A DNA stretch of 64,000 nt from Arachidicoccus sp. GTDB taxonomy: Bacteria; Bacteroidota; Bacteroidia; Chitinophagales; Chitinophagaceae. This document shows positions 29,277 to 38,445 of the stretch, one piece after another. The notes below the pieces were generated by a model. The model had not been told where the DNA came from. It saw only the letters and a program-made list of their open reading frames with translations, and did no database searches. Position 1 is the first letter of the stretch. Each line of letters begins with the position of its first letter. The translations under genes were made by a program, and so were the position numbers. The stretch lies in NCBI GenBank assembly GCA_028283605.1, contig JAPWKH010000026.1:62001-126000 (forward strand). The letters are read 5' to 3'.

Positions 29277-29362
29277 TGCCCCAGGCGGGACTTGAACCCG
29301 CACGACCGTTGCTGATCACAGGATTTTAAGTCCTGCGTGTCTACCAATTCCACCACCAGGGC
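29277..29362 (-). tRNA. tRNA-Leu (anticodon TAA)
   Basis: 86 nt with a long variable arm, as expected of a type II tRNA. Acceptor GCCCTGG pairs with CTGGGGC (two wobble pairs) and the discriminator is A. The D-loop contains TTGGTAGAC, the anticodon stem-loop GGACTTAAAATCC gives anticodon TAA, and the T-arm is GGGTTCAAGTCCC. CCA is not encoded. It reads UUA, a frequent codon in this AT-rich genome. Confidence 0.95.
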
Positions 29363-29370
29363 AAAATTTA

Positions 29371-29403
29371 GAAAAAAAATCCCGCAATAATTCGCGGGAT
29401 TTC
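29371..29403 (-). terminator. Terminator-like hairpin between tRNA-Gly and tRNA-Leu
   Basis: Minus strand: AAATCCCGC and GCGGGATTT form a perfect 9-bp stem with a 7-nt loop, followed by a run of T that ends about 8 nt before tRNA-Leu. It has all the features of an intrinsic terminator yet stands between two tRNA genes in the same orientation. Confidence 0.75.
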
Positions 29404-29405
29404 TG

Positions 29406-29478
<73 letters not shown>

Positions 29479-29560
29479 AATATTTGTAAAGAACTGTTTT
29501 CCCGTAAAAGGAGTGCAAAAATAAAAAGTTATTTCACACATCCAAATTTTTTAACCAATA

Positions 29561-29785
29561 TTATTTATACTCGGGTGTATATAATGTGCTTGATTGTATT
29601 TCTACATCGGGCTTGCCCGTATACCTGTGTGTCCATAAAACATAGAATGTAGTAAATAACAATATCAAGGTTCCAAATAACTGTAGATAAAATAAAAATC
29701 TGGATGAAGATACTTTGTTGTATGCAAAATCGGTATTCTTTAATTTTTCCAACTCTACATTATAATTTGAATCTGTATAAGACAT
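29561..29785 (-). CDS. Small single-span membrane protein, unknown
   Basis: A 74-aa protein with a polar N-terminus (about 30 residues), one strong transmembrane helix (LFYLQLFGTLILLFTTFYVLW, about 31-51), then a polar C-terminus. I do not recognise the family. It starts with a good ATG at 29785 and lies upstream of the tRNA genes on the same strand, about 65 bp downstream of the glycosyltransferase gene. It may be a membrane peptide with a structural role. Length alone makes the call moderate. Confidence 0.5.
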   Translation of the reverse strand: MSYTDSNYNVELEKLKNTDFAYNKVSSSRFLFYLQLFGTLILLFTTFYVLWTHRYTGKPDVEIQSSTLYTPEYK

Positions 29786-29850
29786 AACTAACGTGTTTTA
29801 TATTTGCAAATGTAAGTATTGAAGACTAATTATGAAAGTATTTTTTACCC

Positions 29851-30864
29851 TTATAGATCGGAAAAATATTTTTTTCTTTTAAGAAAATAATCAATAATAA
29901 TTGCTCTCTTATATACGCCTTTTAGTTTAGTAATTGCAGTTATATGCAAAACATTTTTAGACCTATTTGTTAAGCGCCATTTATAAAAAGCGAAATGCGC
30001 AAGTAAAATTCCCTTTACCGTAACAAAATCACCGCTGAAAAAAGATTTAAAGGCAAATACTCCGTCCAATATCAGCCTTAATGGAATTTTCCAAAGTTTT
30101 TCGCTAAATGGCAGATTGCGCGATAGCATAATAAGATTATTCCGAAAGTTTAAAAATGTTTTTCTGAAATGACCTTTCGGCAATGTGCCGCCACCTACGT
30201 GATAAACCACGCTTTCTGCACAACAAGCAATTTTATAGCCGGCTCTTTGAGCACGCCAGCATAAATCTATCTCTTCCTGATGGGCAAATAAAAAACCGTA
30301 AAATCCGTCAAGCTCATTAAATACTTTTGCCTTTGCAAATAAAGCTGCCCCGCTTGCCCAAAATATTTCCGTTGATGTTTTATATTGATTATTATCTTTT
30401 TCTATTGTATCAAAAATTCTACCGCGCGCAAAAGGATAACCGAGAAAATCCATGAAACCACCAGCCGCACCGGCATACTCAAATATTTCTTTATTGTTGT
30501 ACGAAAGAATTTTAGGCTGCGCAAAAGCGACGGATTTATCTTTCTGCATTAAATCAATCACAGGTTCTATCCAGTTCGGCGTTACTTCAACATCCGAATT
30601 CAGCAACACAAAATAATCGGCATTTACTTGCTTTAAAGCCTGATTATATCCTTCGGCAAAACCGAAATTTTTTTCTAAAGAAATTATTCGTACCGAAGGA
30701 AAATTTTGTTGAAGATAAGTAACCGAATCGTCTGTTGAAGCATTATCCGCAACAATTGTTTCAGAGTTGGAATATGCCGATGCCAATACAAAAGGAAGAA
30801 ATTTTTTCAGATAATTTCTTCCGTTATAATTTAAAATTACTACTGCAACTGAGGATTTGCTCAT
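29851..30864 (-). CDS. Glycosyltransferase family 2
   Basis: A 337-aa protein with the GT2 nucleotide-sugar domain: VVILNYNGRNYL at the N-terminus, ADNASTDDSV, a metal-binding motif in LLNSDVEV (Asp in the usual DXD place), and FLFAHQEEIDLCWRAQRAGY as the acceptor-side motif. This is the rhamnosyltransferase-like group often found in cell-surface polysaccharide synthesis. No transmembrane anchor is clear. It is monocistronic here, apart from the small gene behind it. The exact sugar and acceptor are not predictable. Confidence 0.88.
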   Translation of the reverse strand: MSKSSVAVVILNYNGRNYLKKFLPFVLASAYSNSETIVADNASTDDSVTYLQQNFPSVRIISLEKNFGFAEGYNQALKQVNADYFVLLNSDVEVTPNWIEPVIDLMQKDKSVAFAQPKILSYNNKEIFEYAGAAGGFMDFLGYPFARGRIFDTIEKDNNQYKTSTEIFWASGAALFAKAKVFNELDGFYGFLFAHQEEIDLCWRAQRAGYKIACCAESVVYHVGGGTLPKGHFRKTFLNFRNNLIMLSRNLPFSEKLWKIPLRLILDGVFAFKSFFSGDFVTVKGILLAHFAFYKWRLTNRSKNVLHITAITKLKGVYKRAIIIDYFLKRKKYFSDL

Positions 30865-30998
30865 ATTGCGAAACTATGTATTTAAGCGAAAATCTCTTTC
30901 ATAAAATTATCATGAACATTTTTAATTCATTGTAATTATCTTAGAATCGAAAACAAACATTTGTGAAGCATTCTTATTTTTATTAAAAATAGATTGTT

Positions 30999-31591
30999 AT
31001 GCAAAACGAAATCATCAAACAAGATATTAGCGGAAACCCTGCGCCACTCGGACTTCTCGGCTTTGGAATGACAACCGTACTTTTAAATGTACATAATACA
31101 GGTTTTTACCATTGAGCAGCATGATACTTGCCATGGGTATTTTTTACGGCGGCATTGCACAAGTAATTGCCGGTATTATGGAATGGAGAAAAGGCAACAC
31201 GTTTGCTTCCACCGCATTTATTTCTTATGGATTTTTCTGGCTTACACTCGTAGCATTGTTAGTAATTCCTAAAATCGGTTGGTGGGATAAAACAGACGGA
31301 AACGCAAATACAATGGGCGCTTTCCTGTTTATGTGGGGATTGTTTCCATTGATTATCTTTATCGGAACTTTTAAACTTAACCATGCGCTGCAATTTGTAT
31401 TTGGTTCGCTTTTTGTTCTGTTCTTCTTATTAAGTTACGGAGAATTTTCAGCCAAAGAATCTGTTGCGACGATTGCAGGTTATGAAGGAATCATTTGCGG
31501 CTTATCTGCAATATACACAGGATTGGCGCAAGTATTAAATGAAGTTTATGGAAAAGTAATATTGCCTTTGGGAATAATGAAGAAAGATTAG
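30999..31591 (+). pseudogene. Acetate/succinate-type transporter (SatP/YaaH, GPR1/FUN34 family), 1-nt frameshift
   Basis: The first 37 codons (ATG at 30999; [18 protein letters not shown] is the family signature region) are in one frame, and the remaining six-helix protein continues in another from about 31110 ([18 protein letters not shown]). Restoring one C in the CC at 31109-31110 would give T-G-F-Y-P-L-S-S and a complete protein of about 197 aa. This family takes up acetate and related acids across the inner membrane. As written it is broken; a single-base sequence error is a realistic alternative. Confidence 0.85.
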
Positions 31592-31660
31592 TGGAGAATG
31601 TTTTTTAAAATTAATGTAACAAGAAGTTGAGCACTCTCGTTTTAATAAAAATATTCGACC

Positions 31661-32374
31661 ATGAGAAAAAAAATCTTGCAAACCGGATTAGTTGCGATTA
31701 CATTTTTGCCTTTTATTGCTTGTAGAAAGCAAAGTACTATCAAAAATAATGAGGTTGATTGTATAGAATATACACCTGAACTTGATACCATACGAAGAGC
31801 TATGTGCACCACTGATTTATGTAATCAATACTTAGCTGTTTGGAAAGATTTATTTATGAAACAAAATAATATAGATGAAAATTTTTTCGAAAAACATATT
31901 ACATTGCACGGAAGCGGTATCGATGATTGGAATGACGGCGAGTCATTTGGTATTTACTATAAGTTTAGCATAGGTTGGGCATCAGCAACTATTTATGACC
32001 AATTTATTATTAAAATTGCTTCGGGCAATGGATTTTATCCTGCATTGAATTTACCGCGCGGTCAGTATCTGACTGAAGCGCAAATTGATACAGTTATACA
32101 ACACAAAGTTTTTTCTGCTAAATTAGATACAATAGCCAATTCCGATATATTGCTGTATGACTCAACGAAAGAAGCTTTAGATACACTTATTAAAAAAACA
32201 GGCGTTAATAAATTATGTAACGCAACGCTTTCAGTAGGAGAAAAAGGTCATTTAATACTTTCGGCGAACGCTCAATATGCCAATAAAGAAAACTATTGCA
32301 TTTTTGCATGGATAGATTTACAAAACGGAACTACAAACGCTACAAATGGAGCTTGTTATCTTACTACACAATAA
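31661..32374 (+). CDS. Hypothetical lipoprotein
   Basis: A 237-aa protein with a lipoprotein signal (lipobox in FLPFIACRKQ, Cys21). The mature part has four or five more Cys residues (ECxE-like DCIEY, MCTTDLC, KLC, NGAC), suggesting disulfides in the periplasm, and mixed alpha/beta composition. I recognise no family. It stands alone between the SatP-type gene and the ABC-F gene. No function is proposed. Confidence 0.6.
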   Translation: MRKKILQTGLVAITFLPFIACRKQSTIKNNEVDCIEYTPELDTIRRAMCTTDLCNQYLAVWKDLFMKQNNIDENFFEKHITLHGSGIDDWNDGESFGIYYKFSIGWASATIYDQFIIKIASGNGFYPALNLPRGQYLTEAQIDTVIQHKVFSAKLDTIANSDILLYDSTKEALDTLIKKTGVNKLCNATLSVGEKGHLILSANAQYANKENYCIFAWIDLQNGTTNATNGACYLTTQ

Positions 32375-32437
32375 CAAATTATTACGCTGAAAAAATAATC
32401 AACCCAAAATCAAGAATCATAAATCATACATCCTGTC

Positions 32438-32445
32438 TATCTTTG
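32438..32445 (+). promoter_or_regulatory. Promoter -7 box for the ABC-F gene
   Basis: TATCTTTG is an exact match to the Bacteroidota TAnnTTTG box and lies 20 bp before the ATG. No clear TTTG -33 element is seen. Confidence 0.5.
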
Positions 32446-32464
32446 CATTCCAAAAATGCAATAG

Positions 32465-34411
32465 ATGTTAGTAGGATTAAACAATGTAACTTTTGAATTT
32501 GGTGCGCGTACTATCGTTGCGGATGCAACGTGGCATATACAACCCGGCGACAGAATCGGTTTAATCGGTTATAACGGTACAGGAAAATCAACTTTATTAA
32601 AAGTAATAGTTGGAGAATATTTGCCAAGCAGCGGAACCGTTGAGCGCAGCCGCGATACTACCATAGGTTATCTCCATCAGGATTTATTGAGCTTTGATAC
32701 CAACGAATCTATTCTCGAAGTAGCAATGGGCGCTTTTGAACGCGTACGTTTTTTGGAAAAAGAAATTGAACGTTTGGGCAATGAATTAGAACATTCGTCC
32801 GATGAAATTCTCTTGGAAAAATATACCGATTATTTACATGAAATGGATGTATTGGACGGCTATAATATCCAATACAAAACTGAGGAAGTGCTGCATGGTT
32901 TAGGCTTCAGCAATGAACAATTAAACCGCCCTTATAAAACATTCAGCGGTGGTTGGCGTATGCGTGTGTTGCTTGCAAAGATGATTCTACAACAGCCGGA
33001 TGTTCTGCTACTTGACGAACCAACAAACCACTTAGATTTGCCCTCTATTGAATGGCTGGAAAAATATTTGTCCAATTATAAAGGAAGTGTGGTCATAGTT
33101 TCGCACGATAAATTTTTCCTTAATAGAATGGTCAATAAAATTGTAGAGCTTTATCAGCAAGAGTTGCATATTTATCCCGGCAATTACGAATATTACGAAA
33201 CGGAAAAAGCAATTCGTATAGAAATGCAGCAAAAGGCTTATGAAAATCAACAAGATTATATTCGGCAGAATGAGCGATTGGTAGAGCGTTTCCGTGCCAA
33301 GGCCAGCAAAGCGGCAATGGCGCAAAGCATTATGAAAAAACTGGATAAACTTGACCGGATTGAAAACACTGAACTTGAACGCCCTAATCTCAGAATTAAT
33401 TTTCAGATAGATAAACAACCAGGAAAAATTATCGCTTCCTTAAAAAATATTTCTAAATCATTCGGCGAAAATATTATCGTAAAAAATGCTTCCGCAGAAA
33501 TTGATCGCGGCGATAAAATCGCTTTGATCGGCGCGAACGGAAAAGGAAAATCTACTTTATTAAGAATTATCGCAGAAGCCGAAAACTTTGATGGAGAGCG
33601 CATTTGGGGACACAATGTGGCAGAGAGTTTTTATGCCCAGCATCAATTGGAAAGCCTAAATTTGAACCATACAATTCTCGAAGAAATGCAACTGTGCGGC
33701 AGCGGAAAAACCGATTTGGAATTGCGCAGTTTGCTCGGAGGTTTCATGTTTGGCGGAGATGATATTGATAAGAAAATAAAAATACTGAGCGGCGGCGAAA
33801 AAGCACGCGTAGCGTTGGCAAAAGTAATTGCAAGCAAATCTAATTTCTTAATGCTTGATGAACCTACAAACCATTTGGATATGCATTCGGTTGATTTGCT
33901 CGCACAAGCATTAAACAAATATGAAGGAAGTTTGATTTTTGTAAGCCACGACCGGTATTTTATTTCAAAAGCTGCTAATAAAATTTGGGAAATAATCGAC
34001 TATGAAATAAAAGAATTCAAAGGCTCGTATGCCGAATATATTGAGTGGAAAGAATTAATGGCCAAGCGCGAAAAAGAATTATCTCAACAGAAAAATAAAA
34101 CTGTAACAGAAAATATTACAGTTAAAAAAACGGAAGAAAAAAAATACGTCCCGATAAATAATCTTGAGCGCGATCAGAAAAAAGAATTACAAAAATTGCA
34201 AAAGCAATTAGAAAAAACAGAAGAACAGATCAATCAATTAAACAAAGAAAAAACAGAACTTGAAACGCAAATGTCCTTGCCAGATAGTTACGCCATTCCG
34301 CATAAATTTAAAGAGCTGGAAGATAAACATAAGCAACTTTCAGCTAGATTATCGGGCATAGAAAAAGAATACGAAATGCTGTTCGAGAAAATTGTAGAGA
34401 TGGAAAATTAA
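32465..34411 (+). CDS. ABC-F family ATPase
   Basis: A 648-aa soluble protein with two ABC domains. The first has Walker A GYNGTGKST (about 34-42), signature FSGGWRMR and Walker B VLLLDEPTNHLD. The second has GANGKGKST, LSGGEKARVALAK and FLMLDEPTNHLDMHS. A linker with FRAKASKAAMAQS lies between them, and a Lys/Glu-rich coiled-coil tail follows after about residue 540. It has no membrane segments, so it is not a transporter; ABC-F proteins act on the ribosome, in translation or antibiotic protection. It most resembles the housekeeping Uup/EttA-like group. Confidence 0.9.
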   Translation: MLVGLNNVTFEFGARTIVADATWHIQPGDRIGLIGYNGTGKSTLLKVIVGEYLPSSGTVERSRDTTIGYLHQDLLSFDTNESILEVAMGAFERVRFLEKEIERLGNELEHSSDEILLEKYTDYLHEMDVLDGYNIQYKTEEVLHGLGFSNEQLNRPYKTFSGGWRMRVLLAKMILQQPDVLLLDEPTNHLDLPSIEWLEKYLSNYKGSVVIVSHDKFFLNRMVNKIVELYQQELHIYPGNYEYYETEKAIRIEMQQKAYENQQDYIRQNERLVERFRAKASKAAMAQSIMKKLDKLDRIENTELERPNLRINFQIDKQPGKIIASLKNISKSFGENIIVKNASAEIDRGDKIALIGANGKGKSTLLRIIAEAENFDGERIWGHNVAESFYAQHQLESLNLNHTILEEMQLCGSGKTDLELRSLLGGFMFGGDDIDKKIKILSGGEKARVALAKVIASKSNFLMLDEPTNHLDMHSVDLLAQALNKYEGSLIFVSHDRYFISKAANKIWEIIDYEIKEFKGSYAEYIEWKELMAKREKELSQQKNKTVTENITVKKTEEKKYVPINNLERDQKKELQKLQKQLEKTEEQINQLNKEKTELETQMSLPDSYAIPHKFKELEDKHKQLSARLSGIEKEYEMLFEKIVEMEN

Positions 34412-34491
34412 ATATATTCTTCATTCTTTGGTTAGGCAATCGTGAATACCTGCCGGAAAGAAGCTTATGAATCCAAGCAATTTTTATTCAT

Positions 34492-34499
34492 TAATTTTG
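34492..34499 (+). promoter_or_regulatory. Promoter -7 box for the sigma-54 activator gene
   Basis: TAATTTTG is an exact TAnnTTTG match, 49 bp before the ATG at 34549, so the regulator itself is probably transcribed by the main sigma factor. Confidence 0.45.
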
Positions 34500-34548
34500 C
34501 ATTTGCGGTCTTTAATAAGAGCGAATTATTTTAATTCAATAAATACGA

Positions 34549-35826
34549 ATGGATTTACAAAGCGTAAAAAATCGTTTTAATATTATCGGCAACGCGCCTG
34601 CATTGAACCATGCTTTGAACGTTGCCATGCAAGTGTCCAATACCGATTTGAGTGTATTGATTGTCGGCGAAAGCGGCGTTGGTAAAGAAGCATTCTCACA
34701 AATCATCCATACTTTATCTGCCAGAAAACATAACCAGTTTATTGCCGTAAACTGTGGCGCTATTCCCGAAGGAACAATAGACAGCGAATTATTCGGACAT
34801 GAGAAAGGATCATTTACCGGCGCAGTAGATAGCCGCAAAGGATATTTCGAAACCGTAAATGGCGGTACAATTTTTCTGGATGAAATTGGTGAAATGCCTT
34901 TGGGCACACAAGCCCGATTATTACGTGTATTAGAAGCCGGAGAATATATTCGTGTAGGTTCGTCCAAAGTGCAGAAGACAGATGTGCGCGTAATTGCTGC
35001 GACCAACAGAGATCTTTATGAATTTACACAATCCGGAAGATTCAGAGAAGATTTATATTATCGTTTAAGCACGGTTCCCATAAGAGTTCCATCGTTGCGC
35101 GACAGAAAAGAAGACATTCCGCTTTTGTTCAGGAAATTTGTAACGGATATTTCTGAGAAATACAGAAAACCACCCATTGTTTTAAATGATGCTGCAAGGC
35201 AATTGTTGGTCAATTACCGCTGGCCGGGGAATGTTCGCGAATTAAAAAATATTGCTGAACAAATGTCTATACTCAGCACTTCCGTGAATATAGATGTTGC
35301 GGATTTGCAGAGATTTTTACCGGAATATAATGAAAGCCGTTTACCTGTTTTATCCAATCAGAAATACACCGGCGGCGATTTTGCCAATGAAAGAGAAATT
35401 TTATACAAGCTTTTTTTTGATATGAAAAAAGATGTAACAGAATTAAAAAAGATGTTTGTGGAATTGCTGCAAAATCCTTCTGTTGCTGCATCGATGAATG
35501 ATTATACAAAAGAAAAATTGCTGAATAATATCAACAGCGGCACTGTTTCTCAAGAGTCGGTTAAAACGCTTCAGCCGTACTTTAATAATTTACCGCAATC
35601 CACATCTACGGAGCCACAGCCTATTATTTTAGCGCCAAATCAGGATACTAATATTCAACCACACGAAGAAGTGGAAGAAACATTGAATATTATGGATAAA
35701 GAAAAAGAACTTATCATTAAAGCATTGAAAAAACATCGCGGCAAAAGAAAAGATGCTGCGCTGGATTTAGGCATCAGCGAAAGAACATTATACCGTAAGT
35801 TAAAGGAATATGATATCGAAGGATAG
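34549..35826 (+). CDS. Sigma-54-dependent transcriptional activator (no receiver domain)
   Basis: A 425-aa protein. The AAA+ domain starts almost at the N-terminus: Walker A GESGVGKE (40-47), sigma-54 contact loop GSFTGA (87-92), Walker B TIFLDE (about 107-112), then ATNRDLYEFTQSGRFREDLYYRL. A low-complexity linker leads to a C-terminal Fis helix-turn-helix (about 383-425, KDAALDLGISERTLYRKLKEY). There is no N-terminal sensory or receiver domain, so activity must be controlled by level or by a partner. GSFTGA replaces the textbook GAFTGA, a tolerated variant. Confidence 0.93.
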   Translation: MDLQSVKNRFNIIGNAPALNHALNVAMQVSNTDLSVLIVGESGVGKEAFSQIIHTLSARKHNQFIAVNCGAIPEGTIDSELFGHEKGSFTGAVDSRKGYFETVNGGTIFLDEIGEMPLGTQARLLRVLEAGEYIRVGSSKVQKTDVRVIAATNRDLYEFTQSGRFREDLYYRLSTVPIRVPSLRDRKEDIPLLFRKFVTDISEKYRKPPIVLNDAARQLLVNYRWPGNVRELKNIAEQMSILSTSVNIDVADLQRFLPEYNESRLPVLSNQKYTGGDFANEREILYKLFFDMKKDVTELKKMFVELLQNPSVAASMNDYTKEKLLNNINSGTVSQESVKTLQPYFNNLPQSTSTEPQPIILAPNQDTNIQPHEEVEETLNIMDKEKELIIKALKKHRGKRKDAALDLGISERTLYRKLKEYDIEG

Positions 35827-35855
35827 GATAAAAATGTGAAGAACAACAAAAAAAG

Positions 35856-35884
35856 ATCCGGAATGCAAATTAGCCGGATTTTTT
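35856..35884 (+). terminator. Intrinsic terminator after the sigma-54 activator gene
   Basis: ATCCGG and CCGGAT form a 6-bp stem with a 12-nt loop (35856-35879), preceded by an A-run and followed by TTTTTT. It lies 30 bp past the stop codon. Confidence 0.75.
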
Positions 35885-36127
35885 ATGATCAAAACTTAAC
35901 TTTCCTATTTTGGCTGCCGCCATAATTTAGCTTCATTCGCATTGAATTTTAATACAAGTATTCTTAGGCAGAGATTAAAAAATGTACAGGTAGGATATTG
36001 AATTATTGAATAATAATCTTGTATTATACTTTCTCTAAAATAAATAGTTATAAAAACGAAAGTAAAAATAATTTGGTTCTTGCAAATCGAAAGAATATGT
36101 ATGATATTTGTTCAATAAATATTAGGC
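35885..36127. other. Intergenic region before the serine hydrolase gene
   Basis: AT-rich, with no RNA gene or repeat recognised. It probably holds the promoter of the gene at 36128, but I cannot place it. A short open frame (36019-36318) overlaps that gene and looks spurious. Confidence 0.4.
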
Positions 36128-37549
36128 ATGCAAAAAATATTTTTGTTATTTATTTGTATATTTTTATCGATAACCACATTTTCTCAAACTATAAATACCA
36201 AAAAACTCGACAGCTTATTCGACATTCTCGATTCCAATCATCTTGCAATGGGAAGCGTGGCAATTGCGAAAGACGGAAAGATTGTTTATCAACGGCAAAT
36301 CGGTTATTCATATATTGACGATAATAAAAAGATTGCTGCAAATGCAGATACAAAATACCGCATCGGTTCGATAACTAAAATGTTTACGGCAGTTATTATT
36401 TTTCGGCTGATTGAAGAAGGAAAATTATCGTTAGATACAAAGCTCGCAAAGTTTTATCCGCAAATTCCGAATGCGGATAAGATTACGATTGAAATGCTGT
36501 TGAGGCATAGGAGTGGATTGTATAATTATGTTGATGATTTTGTTTCGACAGACACAGTCGATAAAAAGAATTATAATTATGATGACTATTTGTTGATGAA
36601 TAATTTGGGTTGGTTAACCAATCCTTTGAGCAAAGATTCTATTTTAAATATTATTAAGAATGGCGAAGTTCATTTTCAGCCAAATACTAAAGTTCAATAT
36701 TGCAATTCGGGCTATTGGTTATTAGGCCGTATTATAGAAAATATTACTCATGAATCTTTTACAAAAAATGTAAAGAAAAGGATTGTAGGAAAAATCAATT
36801 TGAAAAACACTTATGTTGGTAAACAGTATGATAAGAATAAGAGTAAAAAGCAGGCCGAATCATATTTTTACTGTGGCGAATGGAATAAAATAGATGACAT
36901 TTATTTACCGAACGCTTCGGCGGCTGGCGCAATACTATCTACACCAACTGACTTAGTAAAGTTTATACAATCTTTGTTCGCTTCTAAGTTGATAAGCAAA
37001 GAATCGCTTTCGAAAATGACATCATTTATTGACATGACTGATTCTTCAATTATGAATCATTTTGGAATGGGAATTATGACTATTCCCTTTGGAGAAGATG
37101 TTGGATTAGGACATGCAGGAGATACTTATGGTGAACATTCAATGCTTGTGTATTTTCAAAAATATAATTTGATAATTGCTTACACTATTAATGGCAATAG
37201 CAACTTTTTAGCAAGCAATGATATAGCTGATTATCTATTTTGCGTATCCCGAAATATTCCGTTTGATTTTCCTAATACGTCAAGAGAATATATCAAGCAA
37301 TCTGAAGAATTGAATCAATATCTTGGAGTTTATTCATCTAAACAACTGCCATTAAAATTTACATTTACCAAACTATGTGAAAAATTATTTTTACAGGCAA
37401 CAGGTCAGCATGAATTAGAAACAAAATCGATTGCAAAAAATAAATTTACCATTGACGATATTCATGCTTCAATGGAATTCTTTCCCGAAAAAGGAGAATT
37501 GGTATATACACAAAATGGTAAAACGTATTTATTTACCAAAGACCAATAA
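36128..37549 (+). CDS. Serine hydrolase, beta-lactamase / class C penicillin-binding type
   Basis: A 473-aa protein with a signal peptide (about 1-20, ending TTFSQ). Active-site motifs of the family: S-x-x-K in RIGSITKMFTAV (near residue 82), Y-x-N in QYCNSGYW (near 195), and HAGDTYG (near 330) in place of the usual KTG-type motif. A C-terminal domain of about 100 residues follows. Such enzymes are periplasmic or secreted esterases, peptidases or amidases rather than proven antibiotic-resistance enzymes. Substrate unknown. Confidence 0.85.
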   Translation: MQKIFLLFICIFLSITTFSQTINTKKLDSLFDILDSNHLAMGSVAIAKDGKIVYQRQIGYSYIDDNKKIAANADTKYRIGSITKMFTAVIIFRLIEEGKLSLDTKLAKFYPQIPNADKITIEMLLRHRSGLYNYVDDFVSTDTVDKKNYNYDDYLLMNNLGWLTNPLSKDSILNIIKNGEVHFQPNTKVQYCNSGYWLLGRIIENITHESFTKNVKKRIVGKINLKNTYVGKQYDKNKSKKQAESYFYCGEWNKIDDIYLPNASAAGAILSTPTDLVKFIQSLFASKLISKESLSKMTSFIDMTDSSIMNHFGMGIMTIPFGEDVGLGHAGDTYGEHSMLVYFQKYNLIIAYTINGNSNFLASNDIADYLFCVSRNIPFDFPNTSREYIKQSEELNQYLGVYSSKQLPLKFTFTKLCEKLFLQATGQHELETKSIAKNKFTIDDIHASMEFFPEKGELVYTQNGKTYLFTKDQ

Positions 37550-37590
37550 CTTTACAATCATAAATCATAAATCAAAATTCATAAATAACA

Positions 37591-38325
37591 ATGCAATTGC
37601 ACATTTCAAAAGACATTAACGAACTCAGTAAAAATTTTGCAGATTGGTTAGTAGATTACGCAAAAGAAACTCTGCAAAAGCAAGATATATTTACTATTGC
37701 GCTTTCCGGCGGCAGCACGCCAAAGCTGCTCCACAAGCTGCTTGCAAGCGATGCGTATAAAAATAAAATTGATTGGGGCAAATGGCATTTCTTCATGGGC
37801 GACGAACGTTTTGTTCCGGTAACAGACGATAGGAGCAATGCCAAAATGTGCTACGAAACGTTGCTCAATCATGTGCCTGTGAAAGAAGAGCAGATTCATT
37901 TTTATCAAACAGAAAACATTACGCCGCAAGAAAGTTCCATAGAATATGAAAAAATATTACGCCAATATTTCGATGGGAAAAAGACAGGATTAGACGTTAT
38001 CATTCTCGGTATGGGCGATAATGCACATACACTTTCTTTATTCCCGCATGAAGCAATCATATTTGAAGAAAAGAAATGGGTGGATAGCTTTTGGCTTGAT
38101 GAGCAAAATATGTATCGCATTACCATGACGCACCCTGTTGCAAACCATGCAGCGCAAGTATGTTTCCTTGCAGCAGGCGAAAATAAACAAGAAGCATTGA
38201 AAGAAGTATTGGAAGGCGAATACAATCCGAATGAATATCCTTCGCAAATCATTAAACCCAATCCCGGCGAATTGCATTGGTTTGTAGATGAAGCGGCAAC
38301 TGAGCTACTGAAAAATTCTTATTAA
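37591..38325 (+). CDS. pgl: 6-phosphogluconolactonase
   Basis: A 244-aa cytoplasmic enzyme that hydrolyses 6-phosphogluconolactone in the oxidative pentose phosphate pathway. It shows the NagB/Pgl fold motifs ALSGGSTPKLLHKLL (about 31-45) and FFMGDERFVP (about 68-77), and the catalytic loop GMGDNAHTLSLFP. The loop has DNAH where DGH is usual, a variation to note. No zwf or gnd gene is adjacent in this window. The length is typical. Confidence 0.88.
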   Translation: MQLHISKDINELSKNFADWLVDYAKETLQKQDIFTIALSGGSTPKLLHKLLASDAYKNKIDWGKWHFFMGDERFVPVTDDRSNAKMCYETLLNHVPVKEEQIHFYQTENITPQESSIEYEKILRQYFDGKKTGLDVIILGMGDNAHTLSLFPHEAIIFEEKKWVDSFWLDEQNMYRITMTHPVANHAAQVCFLAAGENKQEALKEVLEGEYNPNEYPSQIIKPNPGELHWFVDEAATELLKNSY

Positions 38326-38400
38326 TATAATCAAGTCTCTTTGGAGACAATTTATGCAGATAAAATAAAATTTTCTTATACAAAACTGCCGTTCGTTCCT

Positions 38401-38408
38401 TACCTTTG
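38401..38408 (+). promoter_or_regulatory. Promoter -7 box for the sdh operon
   Basis: TACCTTTG, an exact TAnnTTTG match, lies 37 bp before the sdhC start and downstream of the pgl stop. It is the likely promoter for sdhC-sdhA-sdhB and the two inserted small genes. Confidence 0.5.
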
Positions 38409-38445
38409 CATAGTCATTCCTTTTTACGAATAACTATAATGTGAT

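Noticed and set aside
36128-37549. Antibiotic-resistance beta-lactamase
   Set aside because: The motifs fit the broad serine hydrolase/class C-like family; the protein has an extra C-terminal domain and no feature specific for true AmpC enzymes.
37550-37590. CRISPR-like short repeats (AATCATAAATCATAAATC)
   Set aside because: These are low-complexity A/T spacer repeats with no regular unit and spacer; a similar stretch lies near 32400. No CRISPR array or cas gene is present in the window.
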